Shown piece by piece: positions 37,901 through 48,700 of a stretch of DNA of 64,000 nt. The number at the start of each line of letters is the position of its first letter. Position 1 is the first letter of the stretch. Under the pieces are notes generated by a model. It was not told the origin of the DNA. It worked only from the letters and a program-made list of their open reading frames with translations, and did not search any database. The position numbers and the translations under genes were made by a program. The stretch is taken from NCBI RefSeq assembly GCF_900113655.1, contig NZ_FOQF01000016.1, positions 18,039-82,038 of the forward strand, written 5' to 3'. This DNA is from Pseudobutyrivibrio sp. OR37 (GTDB taxonomy: Bacteria > Bacillota > Clostridia > Lachnospirales > Lachnospiraceae).

Positions 37901-40900
37901 CCTATGGAACACTCCCAACACCTACTCGTACAGGCTATACATTCACAGGCTGGCATTTAAATACAGCAAGTGGAGCAAAGGTAGATTCAACTACTATCGT
38001 AAATACGAATTCAGCTCATACACTTGTGGCATCATGGGAAGCTAATAAATACACTATTACATTTTATGCTAATGGTGGAACAGTAGATGTGGCTACTAAG
38101 GAAGTAACATACGATTCATTGATAGGTGAATTACCAGTTCCAACTAGATATGGATATAACTTTAAGGGCTGGTTCACAAAGTCATTAGGTGGTATTGAAT
38201 ACAAAGCAACTTCAAGATATGATTTCACATCGAATTTATCACTCTATGCACAGTGGACTGAAAAGAGCAAAGTCAAAATTAACTACAATGTAAATTCAGG
38301 TGATAGTCTGAAGCCTTCATATAAGGAAGTATATAATGACGAGCCTTACGGAACATTACCAACACCAACACGCACAGGATATACATTCACAGGCTGGCAC
38401 TATAATTCTGCTGATGGAGACATAGTTACAGCTGAAACAGCATTAAAGTCTAAGTCTGCACATACTATTTATGCGTCATGGGAAGCTAATAAATACACCA
38501 TTACATTTAATGCAAATGGTGGAACAGTAGATGTGGATTCTAAGGAAGTAACATACGATTCATTGATAGGTGAATTACCAGTTCCAACTAGAGATGAATA
38601 TGTGTTTGATGGATGGTTTACATCAGCATATAGTGATACAGAATATAAAGCAACATCAAAATGTGATTTCACTACTAATAAGACTCTCTATGCACATTGG
38701 ACTGAAATAAACAAGGTAAAGATTACCTTTAACGCAAATGGTGGTGACGTAACACCTTCTTATAAAACTGTAAATGAAGATGATGCCTATGGAGATTTGC
38801 CAACACCAACACGCGCAGGATACGAATTTGTTGAGTGGCGTTACGATTCTGCTACTGGAGCAAAAGTAACTGAAGAGACACCATTAAAATCAACATCTAA
38901 TCATACATTAGTTGCTTTTTGGAAAGCTAATACATACAATGTTACATTTGATTCAAATGGTGGCAGTGTAACCACTACAACTAAGAGCTTTACTTCAGGT
39001 TCTGGCATATATGATTTACCAACTCCTACAAAAGAAGGCTACATATTTGATGGTTGGTACACTGAAGAGTCAGGCGGCACAGAAGTAAAAGCAGGTGATA
39101 AATATACCTACGCAAAAGATATCACCCTCTATGCTCATTGGTTGGAGAAGCCAGCAGTAGAAGTAAAGGTAACAGTATATATCCGTGACTACCGTGCTAG
39201 AGTGCTTGATACAAGAGAGATTAAGCAGGGTGAGCCTTATGGCACATTGCCTGAGATTCCAGAACGAAGCGGTTATAGACCGGTTGGTTGGTATTCATCA
39301 TCAAAGCAGGCGCTAATATCTGAGACAGATATAGTAGGTATGTATACAGAGGATTATGTAACTCCAAGATACGAGGCTATCGAATACACTGCACATGTTA
39401 TCTTTGATTCAAATGGTGGTAGCGCTGTAGAGCCAAAGACATACAAATGGACATACGATAGCGTTCCACAATTTGGTGAACTTGAGATACCTACTAAGGA
39501 AAACGCTGAATTCTTAGGATGGAGTACAGTTCCTACGGTTGAAATTTTTATCGTAAAGGATACAGATGAGATTCTTTTAAAAAACAGCTATGATGCCTCA
39601 CAGCTAGAATCAGACATCACACTGTATGCAATTTGGCAAGATGATGAGCCTGAAAGAGTTCATGTGCTCTATCATGCTAATGGAGGAACACTAAGTTATG
39701 GTTATGAAAGAGAGACTATTGGTGAAAATCTGGTTGTTGGGTCTAAATATTACTTATATACACCATATCGCCAGGGCTACGAATTTGTTGCATGGCACAT
39801 TAACACTGTAGATGGTCCAATTGTTACAGAATCATCCATAGTAGAGCTTACAGAAGACCACACAATTATTGCTGAGTGGCAGCCAGCATACGTAGATCCA
39901 AATGTTAGATATCGAATCCTACTTAATCCTATATCTGATTATGGTACTGTTCCAGCAGATTTGGGAGAGGAAGAGCATGTAACAGGTGAGAAGATAGGCA
40001 AATTACCAGCACTTACTTCTGATGAAAAAGTATTTGCCGGTTGGTATTGGGATTCTTTATATACTGATAGGATTACAGAGGAAAGCATTATTCCAAACAT
40101 AGCTGTTAGAACTATGAACATCTATGCTAAGTGGATTGATAACCCAAAGGTTGCTACTATCACAGCATCAGTGGAGCCAGGAGATGTAGAGCTTGGAACA
40201 GTGGTGACTCTTGAGACTGAAACCAACTATGCAACTATCGTATATACGATAAATGGTGGTTCCCAGCAGACCTATAGCGATGGCATTATCTTAGACCAAA
40301 CAGGTACATACACTATCAAGGCTAAGGCCACAGCTTCAGGTTATACAGACAGTGATGAAGCTACATTTACATACACAGTTAAGGATTCTGACAAGGAATC
40401 AAGCAGAATCGAAAACGCTGCTGACCGCGCCGAGTACGAGGCATCGCCAAAGACAGGCATTTGGATTGCAGGAATCCACAATAATACATTTACCTACAAT
40501 GGTGCTGCATTCAAGCTTACACCAGATGCAGATTTTAGAGTATATGATGGTGTTGAGCTTTTACAGAACAAGGTGGATTACACCTACAAGCTTGCCAAGA
40601 ACACAAATGCAGGTCAGGCTACAATTTCAATCATAGGTAAGGGCGATTACAAGGGCACTTACACAGATACATTTACAATTGAGCCAAAGCCATTTGATGA
40701 GGGCACCACATATATCTTAGCTAAGGATGCTTATCCATACACAGGAAAGCTCATTAAATCAGCAGTCACTGTCAAGGATGTTAGAAACGGCAAGACAGTA
40801 ACTCTTTCAAAGAACAAGGATTATACCCTTGAATATTTTGATGCTGCAAACGGTCAGGCTACATCAAATACAATGACAGAAAATGCAGGTCAGAAGGCTG

Positions 40901-42639
40901 TAAAGGTTGTTGGTAAGGGCAACTACGTAGGCGAGCATATTTTAATCTACTATGTTGCAGATAAGACTAAATGCCTAAGCAATGCATCTGTTACTGTAGA
41001 TTCAAAGGATGTTGTAATCGGCCAGGGCACAGATGACCAGGCAGGCAAAATCAAACTTACTGTAAAGCTTAACGGCAATAAGATTGAGGATGCTGCTCTT
41101 GCTAAGTGCACTATCACTTACAAGTATGTGGATATTCCAGATTCTGTGGATTATGGAAATAGAAGCAAGATTGTAACTGGCGGAAATTACATGGTTACAA
41201 TTACTGGTGATAATCAGGAGCTGGTTGGTTCTGTTACAAAGAAGTTTGCAGTGAAGGGCGGAACAGCTCTTTCAAAGAAGATGATTAGCGGATTTGTAAG
41301 TAAGGTGCCATACACAACAACAGCTTACACACAGCAATATGTTGCCGCAGGTCTTACTGAGGGTGTTGATTACATCCTGGTAAGAGATGCATCAGTAAAT
41401 ATTGGTAAGCACACTGATATCTTCTACGGTATTGGCAAATACAAGGGAAAGCTCACATATCAGTACAGCATTGCCGGTACACCTATAAACAAGAATGTAA
41501 CGGTTACTGTCACAAACAAGAATACTGGTAAGGACTTCTTTGAATATAAGGGCGAGCCATATACACTAGAGGATTTGGCAGTTAAGGTTGTTGTAGATGG
41601 TAAGGAAGTAACAGCGGATAACTATGATGTTCAGCTTCCAAAGGACACATTAAATGCAGGTAACAAAAATATAGTTATTGTTGGTAAGAACCTGTACACA
41701 GGCAAATACACAAAGAGCAAGGCTTTTGCAATCAGTACTGTAAATCTGGACGATTCTACAAACAGAGCCCGCATCAAGGTAAGCATGGATGAGCAGGTTA
41801 AGTACATCAAGGGGGGCACCAAGAAGCTTCCAACTATCACATTTGATAACAAGCAGCTTGATCCATCTGTGGTTAAGACCTGTTTCAACATTAGCTACAG
41901 CAACAACACAGGAACAATCGCCAAGAATGCAGATGATAAGGTTAAGGTAACAATTAAGCCAAAGAAGAATTTTGTTGGCAAGCAGGCTTTTGATCCAATC
42001 TATTACAGCATAGGACAGAAGAACTTAGAGGATGTTACAGTTTCTGCAGCTGATAAGGTTTACAATGTTAATTCCAGCAAGGTAAAATCTGCTCCAGTAC
42101 TTAATGATATGGACGATAATGGCAAGCTTAAGAAGCTTGTAGCAGGCACAGATTATGAAAAGAATATTTACTATGAATATGTAAATATTAAAGACCCTAT
42201 TACAAAGAAGCAGGGCAATACTTATGTGGATGCAGGGCGTGCAGTAGGTGATCCTGTAGATAAATATGATGTTATTCCTGTAGGAACAATCATCCAGGGT
42301 ACAGTAAAGGGCAAGGGCGCTTATACTGGTGATATTACATTTACTTACAGAATTATCTCAGCTAATGTTTCCAGCGCATCGGTGTCTATTGCAAAGGATA
42401 GCAATCTTAAGAATGGCTTGGATTACACAGGAAAGGCTAGATATATCAAGAAGTCTGACCTTGTAGTAAAGTTTGGAAAGAATACCCTTACAGCAAATGA
42501 TTACGACATTGTAAATTATCAGAACAACGTTAAGAAGGGTAAAGCTACCATTACTATCAAGGGTAAGGGCAATTACGGAGGCACCAAGAAGTACACATTT
42601 AATATCAATCCTAAAACAATCACAGTAAAAGCTAATTAA
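34948..42639 (+). CDS. secreted papain-like (C1) protease fused to lectin-like, Flg_new and GKG modules, 2563 aa
   Basis: Signal peptide ~1-28; hyperacidic linker to ~128. A pre-domain (~132-235, ending YVEDESDGPTGY) is shared with 42763. The C1 protease (~245-510) has the papain signature QGQEGACWAF with oxyanion Gln259 and nucleophile Cys265, His450 in NHAIALVGWDDNF, and Asn482 in WLVRNSWG: all four residues are present, so activity is expected outside the cell. A lectin-like domain of the kind that follows such gut clostridial C1 proteases (~520-690) and a Big_2-like domain follow. About twelve Flg_new repeats (~770-1730), a chitobiase-C-like domain (~1732-1810), the motif TGIWIAGIHNN (~1836) and GKGxYxG modules to the end complete it. 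Substrate unknown; host or plant protein degradation, or maturation of neighbouring proteins, are possibilities. Largest protein in the window. Confidence 0.9.
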   Translation: MKLRMRLLSLLLAGALAFTSVDMSVYAASVEEPVQENAETRSTDDNGNQTSDGQPEEGEPEEGEPATEEGEATEENAEAEAEADAEAEPTEVEPTEEEPIEEELVEEELTEEDLLTEEEEEEEEEQIISYNEITPIHTKYKLALVSLEKKFPKYIYAMTNKDEEVKIRIYDWVAVDDYDQNLGEYKFEPVIDTDYQVSEDAEEPALMVYVEDESDGPTGYVADETKPDVPVVKNESGLLKAALPDTYNNKDNLPVIRDQGQEGACWAFATMAAIESDLISKGEASKSIDLSELQMAYFAAHNFDDPKNCHDNDTFSFAGAPGKKYLSTGGNTTISTRALMNKIGAVKEDYAPYSMGADAVLDDIFAVSSDYVQLYDSYEINYENKDLIKEAIMQRGAVAASFWASEDDGFGHTVITHDSEGKVVEKEYRGDAHYSATYNSFYGSYENTNHAIALVGWDDNFSKDNFYEGCKPEGNGAWLVRNSWGLDDYGKQGYFWLSYYDAGLKSSGSVTAFSASTTQYDNAYSYATGESVSYYTLGSYNDGDPITIEVKYSVDAGETIEAVSTEILNTNSKIDVSVTDGKNTVSGSRNVVEAGNYTVKLTSGLEITEKTDVTVTVTITPAANEKPLLLFEDTDPNEIGNPNPNSKDYCVTTHTASMDKGFSVKRGSSTKNYSKDPLVRIYTNDVTTGDVSGELSVSEDEILDYGGTTHTVTMADDSIIKDASKLTWSVVDNTIATVSAAGVITLGHKRGSTIVVGSYVDPTTNKKYEVNIRVTIKHYEIIYDGDGITVADKYKEYYPGDVASCTLPTSTQIRKLGYKLEGLYLDAEFTTELTSEILSTKTGTVTVYPKWEKQKVALMYVKPNSTLDGYLNNNYTIIKSNLYMDSFPYTLPTRSDLGYYDDLIQMEGSTGKVFSYFSWDEAGEQPVNVITLDDAFAADNDLNSVYGLIVTLYPQYKDDTSVKVTFNPNGGSVNKSSQSVEPGEAYGTLPTPTRTGYTFTGWHLNTASGAKVDSTTIVNTNSAHTLVASWEANKYTITFYANGGTVDVATKEVTYDSLIGELPVPTRYGYNFKGWFTKSLGGIEYKATSRYDFTSNLSLYAQWTEKSKVKINYNVNSGDSLKPSYKEVYNDEPYGTLPTPTRTGYTFTGWHYNSADGDIVTAETALKSKSAHTIYASWEANKYTITFNANGGTVDVDSKEVTYDSLIGELPVPTRDEYVFDGWFTSAYSDTEYKATSKCDFTTNKTLYAHWTEINKVKITFNANGGDVTPSYKTVNEDDAYGDLPTPTRAGYEFVEWRYDSATGAKVTEETPLKSTSNHTLVAFWKANTYNVTFDSNGGSVTTTTKSFTSGSGIYDLPTPTKEGYIFDGWYTEESGGTEVKAGDKYTYAKDITLYAHWLEKPAVEVKVTVYIRDYRARVLDTREIKQGEPYGTLPEIPERSGYRPVGWYSSSKQALISETDIVGMYTEDYVTPRYEAIEYTAHVIFDSNGGSAVEPKTYKWTYDSVPQFGELEIPTKENAEFLGWSTVPTVEIFIVKDTDEILLKNSYDASQLESDITLYAIWQDDEPERVHVLYHANGGTLSYGYERETIGENLVVGSKYYLYTPYRQGYEFVAWHINTVDGPIVTESSIVELTEDHTIIAEWQPAYVDPNVRYRILLNPISDYGTVPADLGEEEHVTGEKIGKLPALTSDEKVFAGWYWDSLYTDRITEESIIPNIAVRTMNIYAKWIDNPKVATITASVEPGDVELGTVVTLETETNYATIVYTINGGSQQTYSDGIILDQTGTYTIKAKATASGYTDSDEATFTYTVKDSDKESSRIENAADRAEYEASPKTGIWIAGIHNNTFTYNGAAFKLTPDADFRVYDGVELLQNKVDYTYKLAKNTNAGQATISIIGKGDYKGTYTDTFTIEPKPFDEGTTYILAKDAYPYTGKLIKSAVTVKDVRNGKTVTLSKNKDYTLEYFDAANGQATSNTMTENAGQKAVKVVGKGNYVGEHILIYYVADKTKCLSNASVTVDSKDVVIGQGTDDQAGKIKLTVKLNGNKIEDAALAKCTITYKYVDIPDSVDYGNRSKIVTGGNYMVTITGDNQELVGSVTKKFAVKGGTALSKKMISGFVSKVPYTTTAYTQQYVAAGLTEGVDYILVRDASVNIGKHTDIFYGIGKYKGKLTYQYSIAGTPINKNVTVTVTNKNTGKDFFEYKGEPYTLEDLAVKVVVDGKEVTADNYDVQLPKDTLNAGNKNIVIVGKNLYTGKYTKSKAFAISTVNLDDSTNRARIKVSMDEQVKYIKGGTKKLPTITFDNKQLDPSVVKTCFNISYSNNTGTIAKNADDKVKVTIKPKKNFVGKQAFDPIYYSIGQKNLEDVTVSAADKVYNVNSSKVKSAPVLNDMDDNGKLKKLVAGTDYEKNIYYEYVNIKDPITKKQGNTYVDAGRAVGDPVDKYDVIPVGTIIQGTVKGKGAYTGDITFTYRIISANVSSASVSIAKDSNLKNGLDYTGKARYIKKSDLVVKFGKNTLTANDYDIVNYQNNVKKGKATITIKGKGNYGGTKKYTFNINPKTITVKAN
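35095..35330 (+). repeat. low-complexity Glu/Ala/Pro-coding tract
   Basis: Short imperfect tandem repeats built from GAAGAG, GCTGAA and GAGCCTACAGAG-type units encode the acidic linker. They include a 15-bp repeat near 35110-35145 and an 18-bp repeat near 35210-35290. Such tracts are prone to replication slippage; unit lengths are multiples of three, so length changes would stay in frame. Confidence 0.65.
37837..39150 (+). repeat. three tandem ~441-444-bp doublets of Flg_new repeats
   Basis: Within the protease gene, consecutive Flg_new units alternate between two subtypes (TFTGWHxNxAxGA… and KYTITFxANGGTVDV…), so the real repeat unit is a doublet. A 50-bp block starting GAAGTAACATACGATTC at 38101 recurs essentially unchanged at 38545, 444 bp later; the third doublet has diverged. 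Confidence 0.8.
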
Positions 42640-42644
42640 TCAAT

Positions 42645-42696
42645 AAAGGTTCTTGTGGGCACTTAATGAAAAAGCCCGCAAGAACCTTTATTTATT
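42645..42696 (+). terminator. intrinsic terminator after the 34948 gene
   Basis: Long stem AAAGGTTCTTGTGGGC (42645-42660) against GCCCGCAAGAACCTTT (42674-42689) with one G·T pair and a 13-nt loop, followed by ATTTATT. The A-rich 5' flank may let it act weakly in both directions. Confidence 0.8.
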
Positions 42697-42717
42697 CACA
42701 AAATGTGCAGGATTTCA

Positions 42718-42726
42718 TGATACAAT
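42718..42726 (+). promoter_or_regulatory. possible extended -10 promoter of the 42763 gene
   Basis: TGATACAAT places TG one base upstream of a TACAAT -10 (42721-42726). No good -35 lies at 17 nt; TTCACA is 20 nt upstream. Assigned because it is the only promoter-like element between the terminator and the gene. Confidence 0.4.
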
Positions 42727-42762
42727 GTTTGATAACATAAGGATAATGGAGTTTTGCAATGT

Positions 42763-45700
42763 ATGGTAATTAGAAAAAGATTAATTAGCCTGCTTTTGAT
42801 GGGGGCGCTGGCATTTACAGCCATAGATACCACCGCGATTGCAGCAGGCATTGATGAAAATAATATAGATGCAACTGAATTCAGTGATACTACCGATGAT
42901 GAAGGTAGTATCATTGATTCTGATGCAAATTCTGTTCCTGAGAATCAGTCTGAGTCTCAGGATGAAAACAATTCAAAGGAAACCACATCCGAAGAATCAA
43001 ATCAGTCGGATGAAACCCAAAATCAGGAAGAATTAAATACTGATAAAACAGATGAAAGCAACGGGACAGAGGATGTTGATACTGTCGCAGAAGAGCTTGA
43101 GGAAGATGAACTAGTAGAGGATGAGCTTTTAGAAGTTGCCACAGAAGAGGATGAGGAGGAAGAGATTGTCCAGTTCAAGGAGCTTGATAAAATCACCACT
43201 CATTACAAGCTGGCGTTGGAAAGTTTGAAGGAACAATTCCCAAAGAAGATTATCGCATATACGAATCAGGATAATGAAATCGAAATCCGTATATACGAAT
43301 GGACACCGATAGATGATTATGACGAATATTTGGGCGACTACACCTTTGAACCAGTGGTAGACACTGATTACACCATTGCCGAGGATGTAGAAATTCCAAC
43401 ACTTTACGTCCATGTAGAGGATGAATCAGATGGTCCAACAGGCTTGATATCTACACCGGCAGACTACGAGATTCCTATTTATAATGATGGCATATCTACA
43501 AGCATGCTTTTAAGGTCGTCAAGCACTGATAGTAGCTACAATGGCTACGAGGCAGGGTACTTGCCCGAGATTCGAAGCCAGGGTTCTGAGGGCGCATGCT
43601 GGGCATTTGCGGCCATTGGTGCGGTGGAAACAGATTTGATTAAAAACAGTGGCGAATCTTCTAGCATCGATTTGTCCGAGCTTCAGCTTGCTTATTTTAC
43701 TGCTCACAAATACACGGACCCAAAGGGCTGCCACGACAGTGATGAATACGAATATTTAGGCACGAATTATCTTAGCAATGGTGGTACTGCCACTATGGCA
43801 AATCAGGCGTTCGCTAATAAGGTAGGCCCTGTGCGGGAGGTGTACGTACCTTATTCCAAGGGCAGCGGCTATGTGCCAGCGGAAGAATATGCTCTTGGTC
43901 ATGATTATGCCCAGGTTCAAAATATCTACGAAATCAATATAGAGGATAGGGCGCAGGTAAAGAAGGCTATCTTGGAGCATGGTTCCGTTAGCACATCATT
44001 CTATGCATCAGATGACGATGCCTATAGTTCTACCTACAATTCCTACTACACTAGTATCGAGGACCAGAACCATGCCGTAATGCTTGTTGGCTGGGATGAT
44101 AATTTCTCTCGCGAGCATTTTAAAGATGGCAGCCAGCCACTTGGCAACGGTGCTTGGCTTGTGCGTAATAGCTGGGATTTGGAAGATTATGGAAAAAATG
44201 GATATTTCTGGATTTCCTACTATGATAAGTCCCTTATAGATGGCGGAGAGGCTATCGCCTACACGGCTTCAAAAACTATGTACGATAATGTGTACTCCTA
44301 CGCATCATCAGAGTACACTGGAGCTTTGCGTAGCCAAAGTAAAGGGGGCAGCCTGACTGCAAAGGTGGAGTACGACGGAAAGATTGCAGCTGGCGAACGC
44401 ATCGAGGCTGTTGGTGTGCAGGTGCTAAACACAAATGCCGACATACAGGTTACCGTTTCTGATGGAACCAATAGCGCTACGGGAACCTATCATAATATGT
44501 TTTACGGCTATTACACCATCCCTCTGGACACACCGCTAGAGGTGACCGAGCCTGATAAGAAAATCACTCTGACCTATAAGATTAAAGCTTCAGATAGTGA
44601 GTGCCCAGCTATTGCATTCGATAGTTTGGCTCACAACAATCTGGGTAATATTTATCATACAGTTAAAAATGATGCGGGCTTTTCTATTGGAAATAATAAA
44701 TATGACCAGGATGCCAAGGTTAAGCTTTACACAAATAACACTGGCAATATCACACCAACAGGCGATTTTGCCACATCTACACCTACCATCTACGACCATG
44801 CCGGAACCACTCATCAGATAGAGGCCACCTTCGGTGGTGCACCTGTAAATACAGCTGATATTACCTGGTCTGTTGTAAACGATAATATCGCAACAGTAGA
44901 TACAAATGGCCTTGTCAAAATCAAAAAGGCTAAGGGCAGCACTGTGGTATTTGGCGATTACACAGTGGGCGGAAAGACCTATAGAATTACCGTAACTGTG
45001 ACGGTAAAGCATTATAACATCACCTATGTGACTGCGGAAGACGAGAGCTATCGCAAGCTTTATTCCACCTATTATCCTGGGGTGTCAAATTACTGCAAGC
45101 TACCAGGTAAAGATGATGCAAGCAAGTCAAGTAAGGAAGGCTATTATTTAAAAGGTTGGAAAAATGGACCAGGGGATGGTGCTAAAGAGGTGTATGAGTC
45201 TGATTTAAGAAATAATCTTATGAAAGACCTAACCTTGTATCCAATCTGGAGTCCGTATAGCGTTCCTGTGCGTTACTATGAGCCAGATGGCATGGGCGGA
45301 TATTCTAGCTCCACTAGATTGATAAAGAACATCAATATAACCAACATCCCATATGCCTTGCCTACTGCAAGTGCGATTGCCGAAAATCCGCTTCCATACA
45401 CACCGGTGAATAAGGTGTTCTATGGATGGTCAACAGACGAAGCTGGAAACAAGATTGTAACCACCATCACTAAAGATGATATATTGGCCGAAAAGAATAT
45501 ATACACTGGCAAATATACATTTAAGGATAGAATAGTATTTTACCCACAGTTCAAGGAGGCCGGCCAGTGGGTTTTGACCTACGATGCAAATGGTGGTACA
45601 TCACCTGATGTGAAGAAGCTAGTCACGGAACAGGGCTATTATGGCACTCTTCCTACCCCAACAAGGGAAGGTTATGTATTTTTAGGTTGGCATTTAGGAA

Positions 45701-48700
45701 GTGAGGATGGTCAGCTGATTAACAGCGACTCTGTTGTTACAACCCATGCCGATCATACTGTTGTGGCAAAATGGGGGCAGCTCACCTACAAGATTACCAA
45801 TAGCACTGATGATGCAGCTTTAGAAGACGCTGATGAAATAGTGTACAAGGGTCACGATATTCGTATATACGATATTAAGCTGATTATTGATGGCGTAACC
45901 TATGAGGAAATCATAAAGGATGCTTCAGGTAATGCTACCACAGAAAGAAACTTCTATACCACAATAACAGGTAACACTGGCGTGGGTACAGCCACTATTA
46001 ATTTGAGGCTGACTGGAAGTAAGCTTTCGCCAAAATACGAAAATCATGAAATAATTAAAACAGTTATTGTCAAAAATGACGTTGAAAAGGTAGAAAACCC
46101 TCAAGGTAACAACGCCACTGCACTAGAATACGGAGACCTGGTGCGTCTCACAACAGGCACTCCAGGAGCAACTATCTACTACAAGGTCTTTACAGGTAGT
46201 ACTACGGGAGATTTGCCTGATACAGAGGATGAAAAGGCAGCCTTTGAAAGTGCTGCCAATAGATACACTCCATTTAGAGCCAACTATGAAGGCGAATTCA
46301 CTGTCCGCGCTCTTGCGGTTAAAACAATCGATAACAAGAAGACCTATTCGGAATGTGTAGACATTACCTTCACTGCAGTAGGCAACTGGGGCGATGTGAA
46401 TGCAGATGATACAAGTGTTGATAAACCAGGAAATCTTCCAGAAGGCCTGTGGATATCCAAAGCCACACTTGCATCTATCACTGATGCCAAGACTCACACA
46501 GGCACTATATATTCAGGCTATGCCAAGACTCTGCCTACAGGCAAAAATCAGGCGGGCCAGAATTATTCTGCCGACTACCGTGTGTTCTTCAACAACAAGC
46601 TACTTACCTACGGCACAGATTATTCTATAAGCTACAAAAACAATGTTAACGCAGGTGATGATGCCAATATCATCGTAACTGGCAAGGGTAAATATGCCGG
46701 AAGCTATGTTCAGAAGTTCTCCATCACACCAAAGCCAGTTGATGATAGCATACTTACCATAACTGCAAGCAATGCAACAACAGTAGATGGCACATCATTT
46801 GCCATGACTGAAAATAATAAGGTGCAAAAGCCAAAGCTTGTGATATCTTACACAGAGGATCAATATGCATCCTTCAACGCCACCACCACAAAGTCAGTGG
46901 TAAAGAAGCTCACAGAGGGCAAGGATTTTACGGCAGATTATTCAAATATAAAAGCGGCTCCAACGGACAGTGGCTATAGCATCCCTATCACAATAAAGGG
47001 TAACTATAGCGGAACGGTTGCGGCCCGAAATCTTAAGATTATTCCAGCAAACCGCCGAATCACCAACGCAAGGGTGACTATCGATGCAAGGCAGGTTAAG
47101 CTGGATGGCACAGATAAAAAATCAGAGGTGATTACAACCGTGACCATGGGTGGCACTCCACTTACAGAGGGCCGTGACTATAACGTCACCTATACATACA
47201 ACAGCAAGATTCCTGGCTACGCTCCAGGCGAGGGAGTGTATTCTGTTGGCAGCTACACTGCCACAATCACTGGAATGGGCACATACATGGGCACTATGAA
47301 AAAGAACTTTAGTGTTTCAGCCACAGCAGCCACAAAAATCACAGCCAAGTCCATAACTGCGACTACAGACAGACTAGACAATTCAGCCTATAAATTTGGC
47401 GAAACTATAGGTTTCAAGGTTACAGATGGCGAAAAGGAGCTACAGCCTGACAAGGATTATGTGGTATCAGGCGTGAACAGCCAAAAGGTAGGCAGCGCCA
47501 AGGCCACCATCTACGGCATCGGCGCCTACACCGGCAGCAGAACTGTGTCCTACAGGGTGGAAGGAACCATTATCACATCATCTGCTGTGGCTATGGACAA
47601 GGATAGCTTTACCTACACAGGCGCTGGCAGCACATCATCACCAAAGCTTACCATCACTCTGCCTGATCCAGCGGACAGCAGCAAGCAGGCTAAAACTGTG
47701 TCGGTAAATTATGGCGATACCACATTTACAGTGCCTGGCTATCCAGAGACTTACACCGTAACCTGGCCAAAGGATGCAGTAAATGTAGGTACCAAGACTG
47801 TCAAGATTAAGGGAACAAACGGCAATACCTCAAGCATCACCCTCACCTATAAGGTGACGAAGGCTGATATCGCAGACGCTGTTGTATATTTAGATGCTGC
47901 CAATACAGCCAGATTGAAGGTGAACGAGACAGATGAACTGCGGGAAATACCATATACAAATTCGGCGCCAGTGATTCATTTTGCTTTCGCAGGCATGGAC
48001 TATTATTCTAACGCAGCCTTCGGCAAGGCAAACGCTACATTCAGCTTTAAGGGCGGATATAAATACGGAAATACGGTAACCGCCACAATCGCTGGCAAGA
48101 AGAATTTCTCAGGAAAAATCGTGGGCACCTATAAGGTTGGAAAAGCAAATATCGCCGATAATATAATCACTGTGGGAGATATTATCGCCGGCGGCAAATT
48201 CAAGGCGCCATCGGTAAAGATTGTATCATCTGCCACAGGCAAGACTCTTGCAGCAGGTACCACAAAGGATTATAAAGTCAGCTATCTATACAATGGAAAT
48301 GGTGATGGACACAGCAGATATCAGGCGGTGAATACATCTGAAATGGTGAAAAGCGGTATGGAATATATTGCACATATTGAAGGCTCAGGAAATGGCTATT
48401 TTGGAGAGTCAGATGTAGTTTTCCGCGCTATTGATAAGGCCTTTGATATTTCCAAGGCCTCAGTTTCAATCAATAGAAGATTCATTTTTGATGGCAGGGA
48501 AACGCTGATTGAAAAGGACGATATCACCCTTGTTCTAAATAAAGAGGTGGTTGAAGCGGACGATTTTGAAATCGTAAGCACCACATTGCCAAGGAACAAG
48601 GCGGGCCAGCTTACCTCCGGAAATGGTAAGGTGCTCCTACACGGAATAGGCGAATACGCTGGCTATAAAGATGTGACTATTTCTATTGAAAAGGCACCGG

